Shown piece by piece: positions 25,822-34,367 of a stretch of DNA of 35,777 nucleotides. Source of the stretch: Desulfovibrio sp. (GTDB lineage Bacteria; Desulfobacterota; Desulfovibrionia; Desulfovibrionales; Desulfovibrionaceae); NCBI GenBank assembly GCA_031276785.1, contig JAISMK010000071.1:1-35777 (forward strand), given 5' to 3'. Position numbers and translations under genes: made by a program. Position 1 is the stretch's first letter, and each line of letters begins with the position of its first letter. Under the pieces are notes generated by a model that saw nothing but the letters and a program-made list of their open reading frames with translations, did not search any database and was not told the DNA's origin.

Positions 25822-26673
25822 CTATCCGGCGCGGGACATGGAGAGGAGCCGGCGGACCCGCTCCTCCACCGGGGGATGGGTGCTGAACAGTCCGCTCAGC
25901 CTCCCGGAAAAGGGATTGACAATGAACATGTGGGCTGTGGCCTGGTTGCCCCCGCCCAGGGGAATCCGCCGGGAATAGTCCGCCAGTTTCCGCAGGGCGG
26001 AGGCCAGGGCTTCGGGCCTGCCGCTGAGGCGCGCCCCGCCGGCGTCGGCCAGATATTCGCGCGAGCGGGAAATGGCGAACTGGATAAGGGCCGCGGCCAG
26101 CGGGGCCACCAGGGCCAGGAGCAGGGCGGCGGCTCCGGAGCGGTTTTCGCCGTCGCCGCTCCGGCCGGCGCCGAACAGGGCGCCCCACTGGAGGATATTG
26201 GCCAGGAACATGACCACCGAGGCCAAAACCCCGGCGACCGTCTGGATCAGGATGTCGCGGTGGGCGATGTGGCTGATCTCGTGGGACAGCACTCCCCGCA
26301 GTTCCTCCGGCTGAAGCAGGCGGACAATGCCCTGGGTGACGGCCACAACCGCGTGTTCGGGGTTTCGGCCCGTGGCGAAGGCATTGGGCGCCTCGGAGGG
26401 GATAAGGCAGAGGCGCGGCTTGGGTATGCCGGCCCGGGCGGCCAGCTCCTCCACCATGCGGTGCAGCAGGGGGGCTTCGGAGGCGGACAGCGGGCGCGCC
26501 TTGTACAGGCGCAGGACAATGGTATCCGAATACCAGTAGCCGCCGACGTTCATGAGCAGGGCAAAACCCAGGGCCACCATCAGTCCGGCGGTACCGCCCA
26601 GGGCCTGGCCCAGGAAGAGGATAAGCCCGGAAAGCAGAGCCAGCAGCAGAAAGGTCTTGAGTTGGCTGGTCAT
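25822..26673 (-). CDS. htpX: HtpX-family zinc metalloprotease
   Basis: LSHEISHIAHRD zinc motif, PNAFATGRNPEHAVVAVTQGIVRLL, FSTHPPVEERVRRL. Confidence 0.93.
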   Translation of the reverse strand: MTSQLKTFLLLALLSGLILFLGQALGGTAGLMVALGFALLMNVGGYWYSDTIVLRLYKARPLSASEAPLLHRMVEELAARAGIPKPRLCLIPSEAPNAFATGRNPEHAVVAVTQGIVRLLQPEELRGVLSHEISHIAHRDILIQTVAGVLASVVMFLANILQWGALFGAGRSGDGENRSGAAALLLALVAPLAAALIQFAISRSREYLADAGGARLSGRPEALASALRKLADYSRRIPLGGGNQATAHMFIVNPFSGRLSGLFSTHPPVEERVRRLLSMSRAG

Positions 26674-26845
26674 GGGGAACTCCTTCGCGGGAAAAGGGGA
26701 GATCTCTCGCGCCAGAGAGATAAACACGAAGGAAGGCGCGGGCAAGGGCCTCATTCTCCTTGCCCCGGCGCGGAGAAGATCCGTCCTATTCCCCGCGGCG
26801 GCGCTCCGCAGCGGTCCGGCTTTGTCCAAGCGAACCGTTCCGGGT

Positions 26846-26920
26846 TCAGGAATTCTTTTTAATGTGGTAAAGGGCGCCGATGGTGGCGGCCAGTCCAAGG
26901 AAAAAGAAGATAAAGTCCAT
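26846..26920 (-). CDS. 24-aa putative single-TM small protein
   Basis: MDFIFFFLGLAATIGALYHIKKNS*; Shine-Dalgarno AGGAG 5 nt upstream (CCCCAGGAGCGCGCATG). Confidence 0.55.
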   Translation of the reverse strand: MDFIFFFLGLAATIGALYHIKKNS

Positions 26921-27012
26921 GCGCGCTCCTGGGGTTGCGGGGGGCGTTGGCCAGAGAAAGTTAAAATGGTCTGAAACGCGGTTTTAAGCGGTAGGAGGAA
27001 CAGCCAGTTCCT

Positions 27013-27564
27013 CTATCCCGCCGCCGGATTTTTTTCAAGATCGCCCCAAGGGGCCTCCTCGCCGCTCGGTCTCCGGGCTTCGCGGGGAAAGGCCCGGCCG
27101 CCCTGGGCTGCGAGTTCGCGCAGGATTTCGCTGATGAAGCGGGGAAAAGCCGCCGCGCACACCGGGGACAGCTCCAGGCGCAGGCTCTTCCAGTCCATGG
27201 GCTCCATGCCCAGAACCACGGCCGCCGGGCGGCTGTCCATCATCCCGCAGCCTATGAGCACGTCCACCAGATCCACCTGGTGCTGGGAGTCGTGAAAGCC
27301 CAGGCTCTTGCGCAGATCGTCGTCCTCCAGGCGGTACAGGGCGCCCGGAGGGCCTCCGCCCAGCACGGCGTCCATGACCACAAGCCTGTCGCAGTCCGCT
27401 ATGCTCCCCATAAGCAGCCTGCCCCGCGTTCCCCCTTCCAGCAGGGTGACGTTGCCGGAAAAGGTATAGTTCCGCTCCAGATGCCGGGCGGCATGGACGC
27501 CGACGCCTTCGTCGGCATAAAGGAGGTTGCCCACTCCCAGAAGAAGGATGCGCTGTTCCGGCAT
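27013..27564 (-). CDS. Hydrogenase maturation protease (HyaD/HybD/HynC family)
   Basis: ILLLGVGNLLYADEGVGVHAARHLE, LVVMDAVLGGGPPG, HQVDLVDVL. Confidence 0.93.
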   Translation of the reverse strand: MPEQRILLLGVGNLLYADEGVGVHAARHLERNYTFSGNVTLLEGGTRGRLLMGSIADCDRLVVMDAVLGGGPPGALYRLEDDDLRKSLGFHDSQHQVDLVDVLIGCGMMDSRPAAVVLGMEPMDWKSLRLELSPVCAAAFPRFISEILRELAAQGGRAFPREARRPSGEEAPWGDLEKNPAAG

Positions 27565-27585
27565 GGGCGGCCCGTCCGGCTGGGG

Positions 27586-29259
27586 CTAGAGTACGGTGAA
27601 CACCCGCTTTTCATTGCTCACGGGGTCAATAAGGTGGATGGCGCAGGCGATGCAGGGGTCAAAGGAGTGGATGGTGCGCAGGATTTCCACCGGCCGCTTG
27701 GGATCGGCGATGGGAGTGCCCACCAGGGCCTCCTCAAAGGGACCGCACTGCTCCGCCGCGTCGCGGGGGCCCATGTTCCAGGTGGTGGGCACCACAAGCT
27801 GGAAGTTGGCGATCTTTTTGTCCTTGATGCGGATCCAGTGGCTCAGGCCGCCGCGCGGGGCGTTGACAAAGCCCACTCCTTCGGATTCATTGGGCATTTC
27901 CCATTCTTCGTAGATCCGGGGTTTGGCCTCTTTTGCGATTTGGTCCTGAAGTTCCGCCACCCAGCGTTCCATCTGGGCGGCGACAACGGCGGCCTGGATG
28001 CCGCGCGCCGCCGTGCGTCCCAGGGTGGAGAACAGAGCCTCCGCCCCGATGCCCAGGCTGGCCAGCACTTTATCCACCACCGGCACCACGTCCTTGTGCC
28101 CTCCGGCATAGGCCACCAGCATCTGGGCCAGGGGGCCTGTTTCCATGGGGGCGTCGCTGTAGCGGGGAGATTTGGACCAGGAATAGCGTTCGTCGCCGTG
28201 CAGATCGGTGTAGTTGGGATCGGTTACGCCGTCAAAGGGCTTGCGCGCCTCATCCCCCTGGAACCAACTGTGGCGGACGTGTTCGGTGATCTTGTCCGGC
28301 TCGAAGGCCCGGATGGCGGAAATATCCCTGTTGAATATCACGCCGGGCTGGAAGAAGCCGCTGGTCAGGTCGCGGTCGTCGCTGCGGAATTCGCCGAAGG
28401 TGATGAAGTTGGTCGTGCCGCCGTATCCGGCCACATCCTTGTATTGGGCGGCCACAGCCAGAAGGTCCGGAATGTAGACATCGTTGATGAAAGCGATCAC
28501 TTCCTTTTCCAGATCAAGGAATTCCTTGATCCGTTCAGGCCGCAGGGCGTCATAGCTGGTTACGCCGCCTGCCGCCGTGAACTGGGGATGGGGGTTCTTG
28601 CCCCCGAAAACGGCCATGGCCCTGGCGGCCTTCACCTGAAGGTGCAGGGCGTCCAGATAGTGGGCGGTGGCGATGAGATCCAGCTCCGGAGAGAGGATAT
28701 AGGCGGGGTGCTTGCCCAGGAAATAGGCGTTGGTAAGATGCCCGAGCTGGCCGCTGTCCACATACTTCTTGATGCGGTCCTTCACGGCCTGCATGGATTC
28801 GGCCGTGGTTCGGCGCGTCGAGATGTCCGAGGCGATTTTGGCCGCTTTGGCCGCGTCGGCGTTCAGGCAGTTGCTCACGTCCACAAAGTCCAGGGCGTGC
28901 AGGTGGTAGAAATGGACTATGTGGTCATGCAGATAGAGCGCGGCCAGAACCAGATTGCGCAACATCACGGCCAGAGGGGGGATGCTCACGCCCACGGCGT
29001 GGTCCACGGCCCGCGTGGAGGCCAGGGCGTGGACATAGGTACAGACGCCGCAGGTTCTCTGGGTGATGTGCTGGGCATCCCTGGGGTCGCGGCCGAGAAG
29101 GATTTTCTCTATGCCTCTCCACAGGGTGCCGCTGGAGTATGCCTTGCTGACCCTGCCGTTGGTAACTTCCACCTCAATGCGCAGGTGGCCTTCCAGGCGG
29201 GTGACGGGGTCAACGACAATGGGTCCGGAAAACGAGGTGTCTATGGCGGACTGAGACAT
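27586..29259 (-). CDS. hynB: [NiFe] hydrogenase large subunit
   Basis: N-terminal RTCGVCTYVHA (L1) and C-terminal DPCIACAIH (L2) Ni-binding motifs; VDPVTRLEGHLRIEVEV. Confidence 0.95.
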   Translation of the reverse strand: MSQSAIDTSFSGPIVVDPVTRLEGHLRIEVEVTNGRVSKAYSSGTLWRGIEKILLGRDPRDAQHITQRTCGVCTYVHALASTRAVDHAVGVSIPPLAVMLRNLVLAALYLHDHIVHFYHLHALDFVDVSNCLNADAAKAAKIASDISTRRTTAESMQAVKDRIKKYVDSGQLGHLTNAYFLGKHPAYILSPELDLIATAHYLDALHLQVKAARAMAVFGGKNPHPQFTAAGGVTSYDALRPERIKEFLDLEKEVIAFINDVYIPDLLAVAAQYKDVAGYGGTTNFITFGEFRSDDRDLTSGFFQPGVIFNRDISAIRAFEPDKITEHVRHSWFQGDEARKPFDGVTDPNYTDLHGDERYSWSKSPRYSDAPMETGPLAQMLVAYAGGHKDVVPVVDKVLASLGIGAEALFSTLGRTAARGIQAAVVAAQMERWVAELQDQIAKEAKPRIYEEWEMPNESEGVGFVNAPRGGLSHWIRIKDKKIANFQLVVPTTWNMGPRDAAEQCGPFEEALVGTPIADPKRPVEILRTIHSFDPCIACAIHLIDPVSNEKRVFTVL

Positions 29260-29296
29260 GGGGGCTTCTCCGTGAGCGGTGAGGATGACAACGGCC

Positions 29297-30265
29297 TTAG
29301 CGGTAGAAAGGGGTCATGTGGTCCCAGAAATCAGGCTCGGAGCATCCTATGCAGGGGTGTCCCGCGGCCACGGGCCAGTTGGTGCCGTTGAAAAGGACCT
29401 TGGGACAATTATTGTAGGTCTGCGGCCCCTTGCAGCCCAGGTTATACAGACACCAGCCCTGGCGGGCCTCCTCCGAGGAGAAGGAGTTGGCGAAGCGTCC
29501 GGCGTCGAAGTGGGGGCGGCGCTCGCAGAGTTCGTGCACGGACTTGCCGAAGAAAATGTTTGGCCGGCCGATATAGTCCAGCTCGGGCAGCGCCCCCTTG
29601 TGCTCCAGATAGTACGTTATGGTGCCCACGATGTTGATGGGGTTGGGCGGACATCCGGGAATGTTGATAAGGCCGGCGGCCTTGACCCCCAGAAAGTCAA
29701 GAGCGTCGCCGACTCCCTTGGCGCCGGTGGGGTTGGGCGCCGCCGCCTGGATGCCTCCGTAGGACGCGCAGGTGCCGTAGGCGATGACCGCCTTGGCTCC
29801 GGGCAGAACCTCTTTGTTAATGGAGAGCATGGTCCTGTTGGCGACCTTGCCGTATATGCCGTTGTCCGCCGTGGGGATGCCGCCTTCCACAATGCAGATG
29901 TAGCCGTCCGGGTTGTGGATGGCGCTGTGCAGAGCCTCTTCCGCGGCCTCGCCGGCGGCGGCCATGATGGTTTCCTGGTATTCCAGGGAAATGGCGTCAA
30001 AGAGCAGGACGTCCAGAAAGGGGGCGTTGGTGCGCAACAAGGCTTCGGAACATCCGGTACACTCCGCGTTATGCAGGTAGACCACGCAGGGGCGCCTGCC
30101 GGCTCCCCCGGTCATGGCTTTGGCCACGCGGGAGGCGTAGGCCGGGCCCATGCCCATGGCGGCGGCAACGGCCGCGCAGTAAGTGAGAAACTGGCGGCGG
30201 GTAATGCCGTGCGCCTGCAGGCGTTTTTCCACATTATCCCTGGCAAGACCAACGGCGATTCGCAT
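29297..30265 (-). CDS. hynA: [NiFe] hydrogenase small subunit with Tat signal
   Basis: [20 protein letters not shown] Tat motif, [56 protein letters not shown]. Confidence 0.95.
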   Translation of the reverse strand: MRIAVGLARDNVEKRLQAHGITRRQFLTYCAAVAAAMGMGPAYASRVAKAMTGGAGRRPCVVYLHNAECTGCSEALLRTNAPFLDVLLFDAISLEYQETIMAAAGEAAEEALHSAIHNPDGYICIVEGGIPTADNGIYGKVANRTMLSINKEVLPGAKAVIAYGTCASYGGIQAAAPNPTGAKGVGDALDFLGVKAAGLINIPGCPPNPINIVGTITYYLEHKGALPELDYIGRPNIFFGKSVHELCERRPHFDAGRFANSFSSEEARQGWCLYNLGCKGPQTYNNCPKVLFNGTNWPVAAGHPCIGCSEPDFWDHMTPFYR

Positions 30266-30573
30266 CTTTCCTCCTTGACCCGTGGAACGGGGGGTTCTAC
30301 GCCTGCCGGGCGCGTTTATCCGCTCCTTTCCCTAGGGCCGTCTTTCCGGGCGGCGCCCCAGCGGCGGGGGGGAAGGCCGGCGGCGATCCGGGTTCCCTCC
30401 TGTCCGCGTCCTCCCCCTTCCTCCGCGCTTCAGCGGGGAATTCTGCCCATACTATAAATATAGTTGGAGGAAATACAGGAGAGCCCGGAGAAAATCAAGC
30501 ATATAATTCAAGAAGGGCGCAGTCAATATATTCCGGAGCTATTTCACTTTGAAAATGCCTGGCCGGCCGGAAG

Positions 30574-30754
30574 CGGACTGTTCAGGCGTAAAATCCGCCT
30601 GAACAGTTTAACTTTGAAAAGTTGGACCGCTCTGCAAGGATTCGCCTGCGAATCCTTGCCGCGAGATGGTTGCAGGCGGGCTTGCGTCCTGGGGCCGGCT
30701 CTGTCATTCTCCCCCGGCAGGAGGGCTTTGCCCGCCGTCAAGCAGGCATTTCGA
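30574..30754 (-). repeat. Dispersed palindromic element copy R6 (C-B-A with extra hairpin and an interruption in A)
   Basis: ACTGTTCAGGCG-N7-CGCCTGAACAGT hairpin, then C/B modules, then GGCGGGCTTG...insert...GGCTTTGCCCGCCGTCAAGCAGGCATTTCG. Confidence 0.85.
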
Positions 30755-30866
30755 GAAGCAGGCGCCAAAAGAACGAGCAACGCGGTTCAAACGGAATAAA
30801 TCAGCGCTTCCAAAGGGAAAGAATGGACCAGGGCCGCCTTTGGCCAAAGGCCGGTCCGGAAGGAGA

Positions 30867-32750
30867 ATGGCCATGTCCTATCCCAACCTTGCCGCCTGTC
30901 TGGCGGATCTGGAAAAAAACGGCTTTCTGCGCCGGGTGGAAGGGCTGGAGGTGGACCCGCATCTGGAGGCGGCGGCCATCCAGCGCCGGGCCTTCCTGCG
31001 GGGCGGCCCGGCCCTGCTCTTCACCAGGGTCAAGGGCACGCCCTTCCCTCTGCTGGCCAATTTGTTCGGTTCTCTGGAGCGGACCCGTTTCATTTTTCGC
31101 CACAGCCTGAGGGCGGTGGAGGCCCTGCTGGCTCTGAAGGCCGATCCGCGCGATCTTCTGCGCCGCCCCCTGCGCCACGCCCGCCTTCCCCTGACCTTGC
31201 TGCGCATGATCCCGCGCCCGGTTAAGACCGGCCCGGTTCTGGAATGTTCCACCACCCTTTCCCGGCTGCCCCGTCTCGTCTCCTGGCCCGGGGACGGCGG
31301 CGGCTACATAACCCTGCCTCAGGTCTATTCCGAGGACCCGGACCGGCCGGGGTTCGCCTCCTCCAATCTGGGCATGTACCGGGTGCAGATCAGCGGCAAC
31401 GCCTTTGATCCGGAAACCGAAGCGGGACTGCACTACCAGATCCACCGGGGCATAGGCCCCCACCACGCGGCGGCTCTGGCCAAAGGGCGGGAACTGCCGG
31501 TGAACGTCTTTGTGGGCGGCCCGCCGGCCTTGACCCTGGCCGCTATTCTGCCCCTGCCCGAGGGAGTGCCGGAGATCTGTTTCGCCGGGGCTCTGGCCGG
31601 GCGGCGCATTCCCCTGGTCCGGCCCGGTCCCGGCGCTTTACCCATTCCGGCGGAAGCGGATTTCTGCCTTTCCGGCGTCCTGGCCGGCGGCGGAGGCCAG
31701 GCTCTGACCAAGCCCGAAGGCCCCTTTGGGGATCACCTGGGCTATTACAGCCTGACCCACGATTTTCCCGTCCTGCGCCTGCGCGGCATCCATCACCGCC
31801 GCGACGCGGTCTGGCCCTTCACCTCCGTGGGCCGCCCGCCTCAGGAGGATTCGGTATTCGGCCGGTTTATCCATGAGCTTACGGCCGCCCTGGTGCCCTC
31901 CACCTTCGCCGGGGTACATGAGGTCCACGCCGTGGACGCCGCCGGGGTGCACCCCCTTCTTTTGGCCCTGGGCAGCGAGCGTTACGTTCCCTTCGCCCGG
32001 GGGCGCGTCCCCCAGGAGCTGCTCACCTGCGGTTTTGCTCTTTTGGGAAACACCCAGACCAGCCTGAGCAAGTATCTGCTCCTGGCCGCCAGAGAGGATG
32101 CCCCAGGACTGTCCGTCCGCGACATTCCGGGTTTTTTCAGCCACATTCTGGCCCGCACCGATTTTGCCCGGGATTTGCATTTCATCACCCGCACCACCAT
32201 GGACACTCTGGATTACACCGGCATCAGCCTGAACCAGGGATCCAAGCTCCTGTGGGCCGCTACGGGGGAACCCCGGCGCGAACTCGCCCCCGCCGTGCCG
32301 GCGGACCTTTCCCTGCCTCCCGGTTTTGCCCACGCCCGCCTTTTTGCCCCTGGCATCCTGGTCTGCCGGGGACCGGAGCATACCCTGCCCCGCGATGTCC
32401 AGGATCCGGCCCTGGCCGCGCTGGCCGAAGCCCTGGGCCGCGCCGCTCCCCGCCGGGACGGCGGCCTCCCCCGGGAGGTCGCCCTTCTTGTGCTTGCGGA
32501 TGACCCTGATTTCAGCGCCGCTTCCTGGGACAACTTTCTCTGGACGGCCTTCACCCGTTCAGACCCGGCCACGGATCTGTACGGACCCCGCGCCGGCGTC
32601 CGGTGCAAACACTGGTTCTGCTCCGCCCCCCTTATCCTGGACGCCCGGCGCAAGTCCTTCCATGCCCCGGTTCTGGAAGAGGACCCGGAGACGCAAAGGC
32701 GCATCGACAGTCTGGCCGCTGCCGGCGGCCCTCTGCGCGGCCTGGTGTGA
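30867..32750 (+). CDS. UbiD-family decarboxylase (menaquinone-biosynthesis-type)
   Basis: KTGPVLECSTTLSRLPRL...YITLPQVYSEDP, GLHYQIHRGIGPHH, GPFGDHLGYYS, FTSVGRPPQEDSVFG; RBS AGGAG. Confidence 0.9.
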   Translation: MAMSYPNLAACLADLEKNGFLRRVEGLEVDPHLEAAAIQRRAFLRGGPALLFTRVKGTPFPLLANLFGSLERTRFIFRHSLRAVEALLALKADPRDLLRRPLRHARLPLTLLRMIPRPVKTGPVLECSTTLSRLPRLVSWPGDGGGYITLPQVYSEDPDRPGFASSNLGMYRVQISGNAFDPETEAGLHYQIHRGIGPHHAAALAKGRELPVNVFVGGPPALTLAAILPLPEGVPEICFAGALAGRRIPLVRPGPGALPIPAEADFCLSGVLAGGGGQALTKPEGPFGDHLGYYSLTHDFPVLRLRGIHHRRDAVWPFTSVGRPPQEDSVFGRFIHELTAALVPSTFAGVHEVHAVDAAGVHPLLLALGSERYVPFARGRVPQELLTCGFALLGNTQTSLSKYLLLAAREDAPGLSVRDIPGFFSHILARTDFARDLHFITRTTMDTLDYTGISLNQGSKLLWAATGEPRRELAPAVPADLSLPPGFAHARLFAPGILVCRGPEHTLPRDVQDPALAALAEALGRAAPRRDGGLPREVALLVLADDPDFSAASWDNFLWTAFTRSDPATDLYGPRAGVRCKHWFCSAPLILDARRKSFHAPVLEEDPETQRRIDSLAAAGGPLRGLV

Positions 32751-32763
32751 GGAGCGGTCCGCC

Positions 32764-32783
32764 GGCCTGTTGAAAAACAGGCC
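32764..32783 (+). terminator. Perfect 8-bp hairpin with GAAA tetraloop between convergent ubiD-like and cobM genes
   Basis: GGCCTGTT-GAAA-AACAGGCC, 14 nt after the UbiD stop; no clear U-run, so termination is uncertain. Confidence 0.4.
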
Positions 32784-32805
32784 GCGCGCGCCGGGAGGGG
32801 CTTTG

Positions 32806-33603
32806 TCAACGCCCCGCTGCCGGCGGCCCTGTTCCGTTCCGGTATCCGTGGCTGAAATCCCCGGCGTAGAGGCGGGAGGGGGAACCGGGTAGACTCTCCC
32901 CCGGCAGGATCAGGACAATGGTCTGCCGGGCGAAACACTCCCGGCTCAAAATCCGGGCCAGATCCGCCAGAACGCCCCGTTCCAGGCGCTGCTCCGGCTG
33001 GCCCACCCGGCCCGCCACCACAACCGGGGTCTGTTCCGGCAATCCCCCGGCGCGTAGTTCGGCGGCCAGCCGTTCCGGATCCCCGGCGGCAAGATACACG
33101 GCCATGCTGCCTCCGTGGCGGGCATAGTCGCGGACGCGCTGCCCCTGGGGCACCGGGGTGCGCCCGTGCAGCCGGGCGAAGATCAGGGACTGGGCCGCCC
33201 CGGGCACGGTAAAGCTCACCCCCGCGGCCGCGGCCGCGGCAAAGGCGGCGCTGACGCCGGGGACCACGGCATTGGGAATGCCTTCGGCATCCAGGAGGAT
33301 CTTTTGCTCGCGCATGGCGCCGAACAGGCTCCCGTCGCCCGTATGCAGGCGGACGGCCGTTTCTCCCGCCCAGGCCGCCCCGCTAAGCAGAGCGTGCGTT
33401 TCTTCCAGGGTCAGGGCGGAGGAATCCTTCAGCCTGGCCCCCTGCCTGGCGCCCTCCAGCATGGCGGGGGGCACCAGGGAACCGGCGTAGAGGATCAGAT
33501 CCGCCCTGGCCAGGAGGTCGCGCCCCTTAACGGTTATCAGATCCGGGTCGCCCGGACCCGCGCCTACGAACCAGACCATGCCCGCCGCACGTCGCGCGCT
33601 CAT
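32806..33603 (-). CDS. cobM: Precorrin-4 C11-methyltransferase (CobM/CbiF)
   Basis: VWFVGAGPGDPDLITVKGRDLLARADLILYAGSLVP, LHTGDGSLFGAMREQ, VPGVSAAFAAAAA. Confidence 0.92.
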   Translation of the reverse strand: MSARRAAGMVWFVGAGPGDPDLITVKGRDLLARADLILYAGSLVPPAMLEGARQGARLKDSSALTLEETHALLSGAAWAGETAVRLHTGDGSLFGAMREQKILLDAEGIPNAVVPGVSAAFAAAAAAGVSFTVPGAAQSLIFARLHGRTPVPQGQRVRDYARHGGSMAVYLAAGDPERLAAELRAGGLPEQTPVVVAGRVGQPEQRLERGVLADLARILSRECFARQTIVLILPGESLPGSPSRLYAGDFSHGYRNGTGPPAAGR

Positions 33604-33682
33604 TTTTTCCTCCCGCCTGAAGCCGTAAAAGGCGCGCCTTATCCGGATTCCAGAGCCATCTCATAATCAAAAAGATTGGAAT

Positions 33683-33810
33683 TTAGAGCGGTTTAACTTT
33701 TAAAAGTTGGACAGCTCCGTAAGGATTTGCCTGCGAATCCTTGCCGCGAAATGCTTGCAGGCGGGCTTTGCCCGCCGTTAAGCAAGCATTTCAAGCGTAA
33801 AATGCTCTAG
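33683..33810 (-). repeat. Dispersed palindromic element copy R5 (C-B-A on plus strand, full length)
   Basis: TTAGAGCGGTTTAACTTTTAAAAGTTGGACAGCTC, AAGGATTTGCCTGCGAATCCTT, GAAATGCTTGCAGGCGGGCTTTGCCCGCCGTTAAGCAAGCATTTC, ending TGCTCTAG. Confidence 0.92.
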
Positions 33811-33918
33811 AAAATATCTATACTTTTTAGGCTGTTCCCCGCACGAATGGGGAATGGACGTCAGCAAATGAGCAATGGGAACGACTTGCCCCTCTTCTGA
33901 GCGACACTCCCAGGGGTC

Positions 33919-33951
33919 TTGACATATTTCCAGCCCGTATTACAATGTAAT
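33919..33951 (+). promoter_or_regulatory. Sigma70-like promoter with palindromic operator over the -10 of the antitoxin gene
   Basis: TTGACA (33919-33924), 16-bp spacer, TACAAT (33941-33946); palindrome ATTACAATGTAAT (33939-33951). Confidence 0.65.
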
Positions 33952-33978
33952 GCGGCGAGTAAACAAAGGGAGTTAATC

Positions 33979-34239
33979 ATGGCCAAAGGACTCGTCCAGG
34001 CCCGCATAGACAACGCGATCAAAGAAGAAGCCGCCGCCGTGCTGGCAACCATAGGCCTCAGCCTATCAGACGCCGTGCGTTTGATGCTCATGCGGGTTGT
34101 ACAGGATAAGGCCCTGCCGTTCAACCCGCTCATTCCCAATTCCGAAACGATAGCGGCTATGGAAGAAGCCAGGGCGGGCAATCTGCCGCGCGCCAAAACC
34201 GTCAAAGAATTATTTGAGAAATTAAATGCGGACGGTTGA
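33979..34239 (+). CDS. RelB/DinJ-family antitoxin
   Basis: MAKGLVQARIDNAIKEEAAAVLATIGLSLSDAVRLMLMRVVQDKALPFNPLIPN; RBS AGGGAG. Confidence 0.9.
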   Translation: MAKGLVQARIDNAIKEEAAAVLATIGLSLSDAVRLMLMRVVQDKALPFNPLIPNSETIAAMEEARAGNLPRAKTVKELFEKLNADG

Positions 34240-34333
34240 ACGGGAAATTGACTGGACATCAGCGTTCAGGCGGGATTACAGGCGCGAAAAAAAGACAGAT
34301 CGCCGGCTTGAAGCCCACCTTAGTACGCCGTAA
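34226..34333 (+). pseudogene. Truncated YafQ/RelE-family toxin (35 aa remnant)
   Basis: Overlaps the antitoxin 3' end; MRTVEREIDWTSAFRRDYRREKKTDRRLEAHLSTP* resembles a YafQ N-terminus, then stops. Confidence 0.75.
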
Positions 34334-34367
34334 ATTTATCCGCAATTTTAAATATTACAGCGTACTA
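34321..34367. repeat. 13-bp imperfect inverted repeat at the toxin truncation point
   Basis: TAGTACGCCGTAA ... TTACAGCGTACTA (12/13 complementary), 21-nt AT-rich loop. Confidence 0.8.

Noticed and set aside
27586-29259. Possible selenocysteine ([NiFeSe]) hydrogenase
   Set aside because: The C-terminal motif is DPCIAC with both cysteines encoded and no in-frame TGA before the normal stop.
27280-29391. 703-aa plus-strand ORF opposite the hydrogenase genes
   Set aside because: Antisense shadow ORF of the clear [NiFe] large subunit, typical of high-GC DNA; no recognisable domain.
30464-30622. Short plus-strand ORF (MEEIQESPEKIKHIIQEGRSQYIPELFHFENAW...) upstream of repeat R6
   Set aside because: Could be a gene remnant, but lacks an ATG and clear homology and runs into the repeat; not supportable as a gene.
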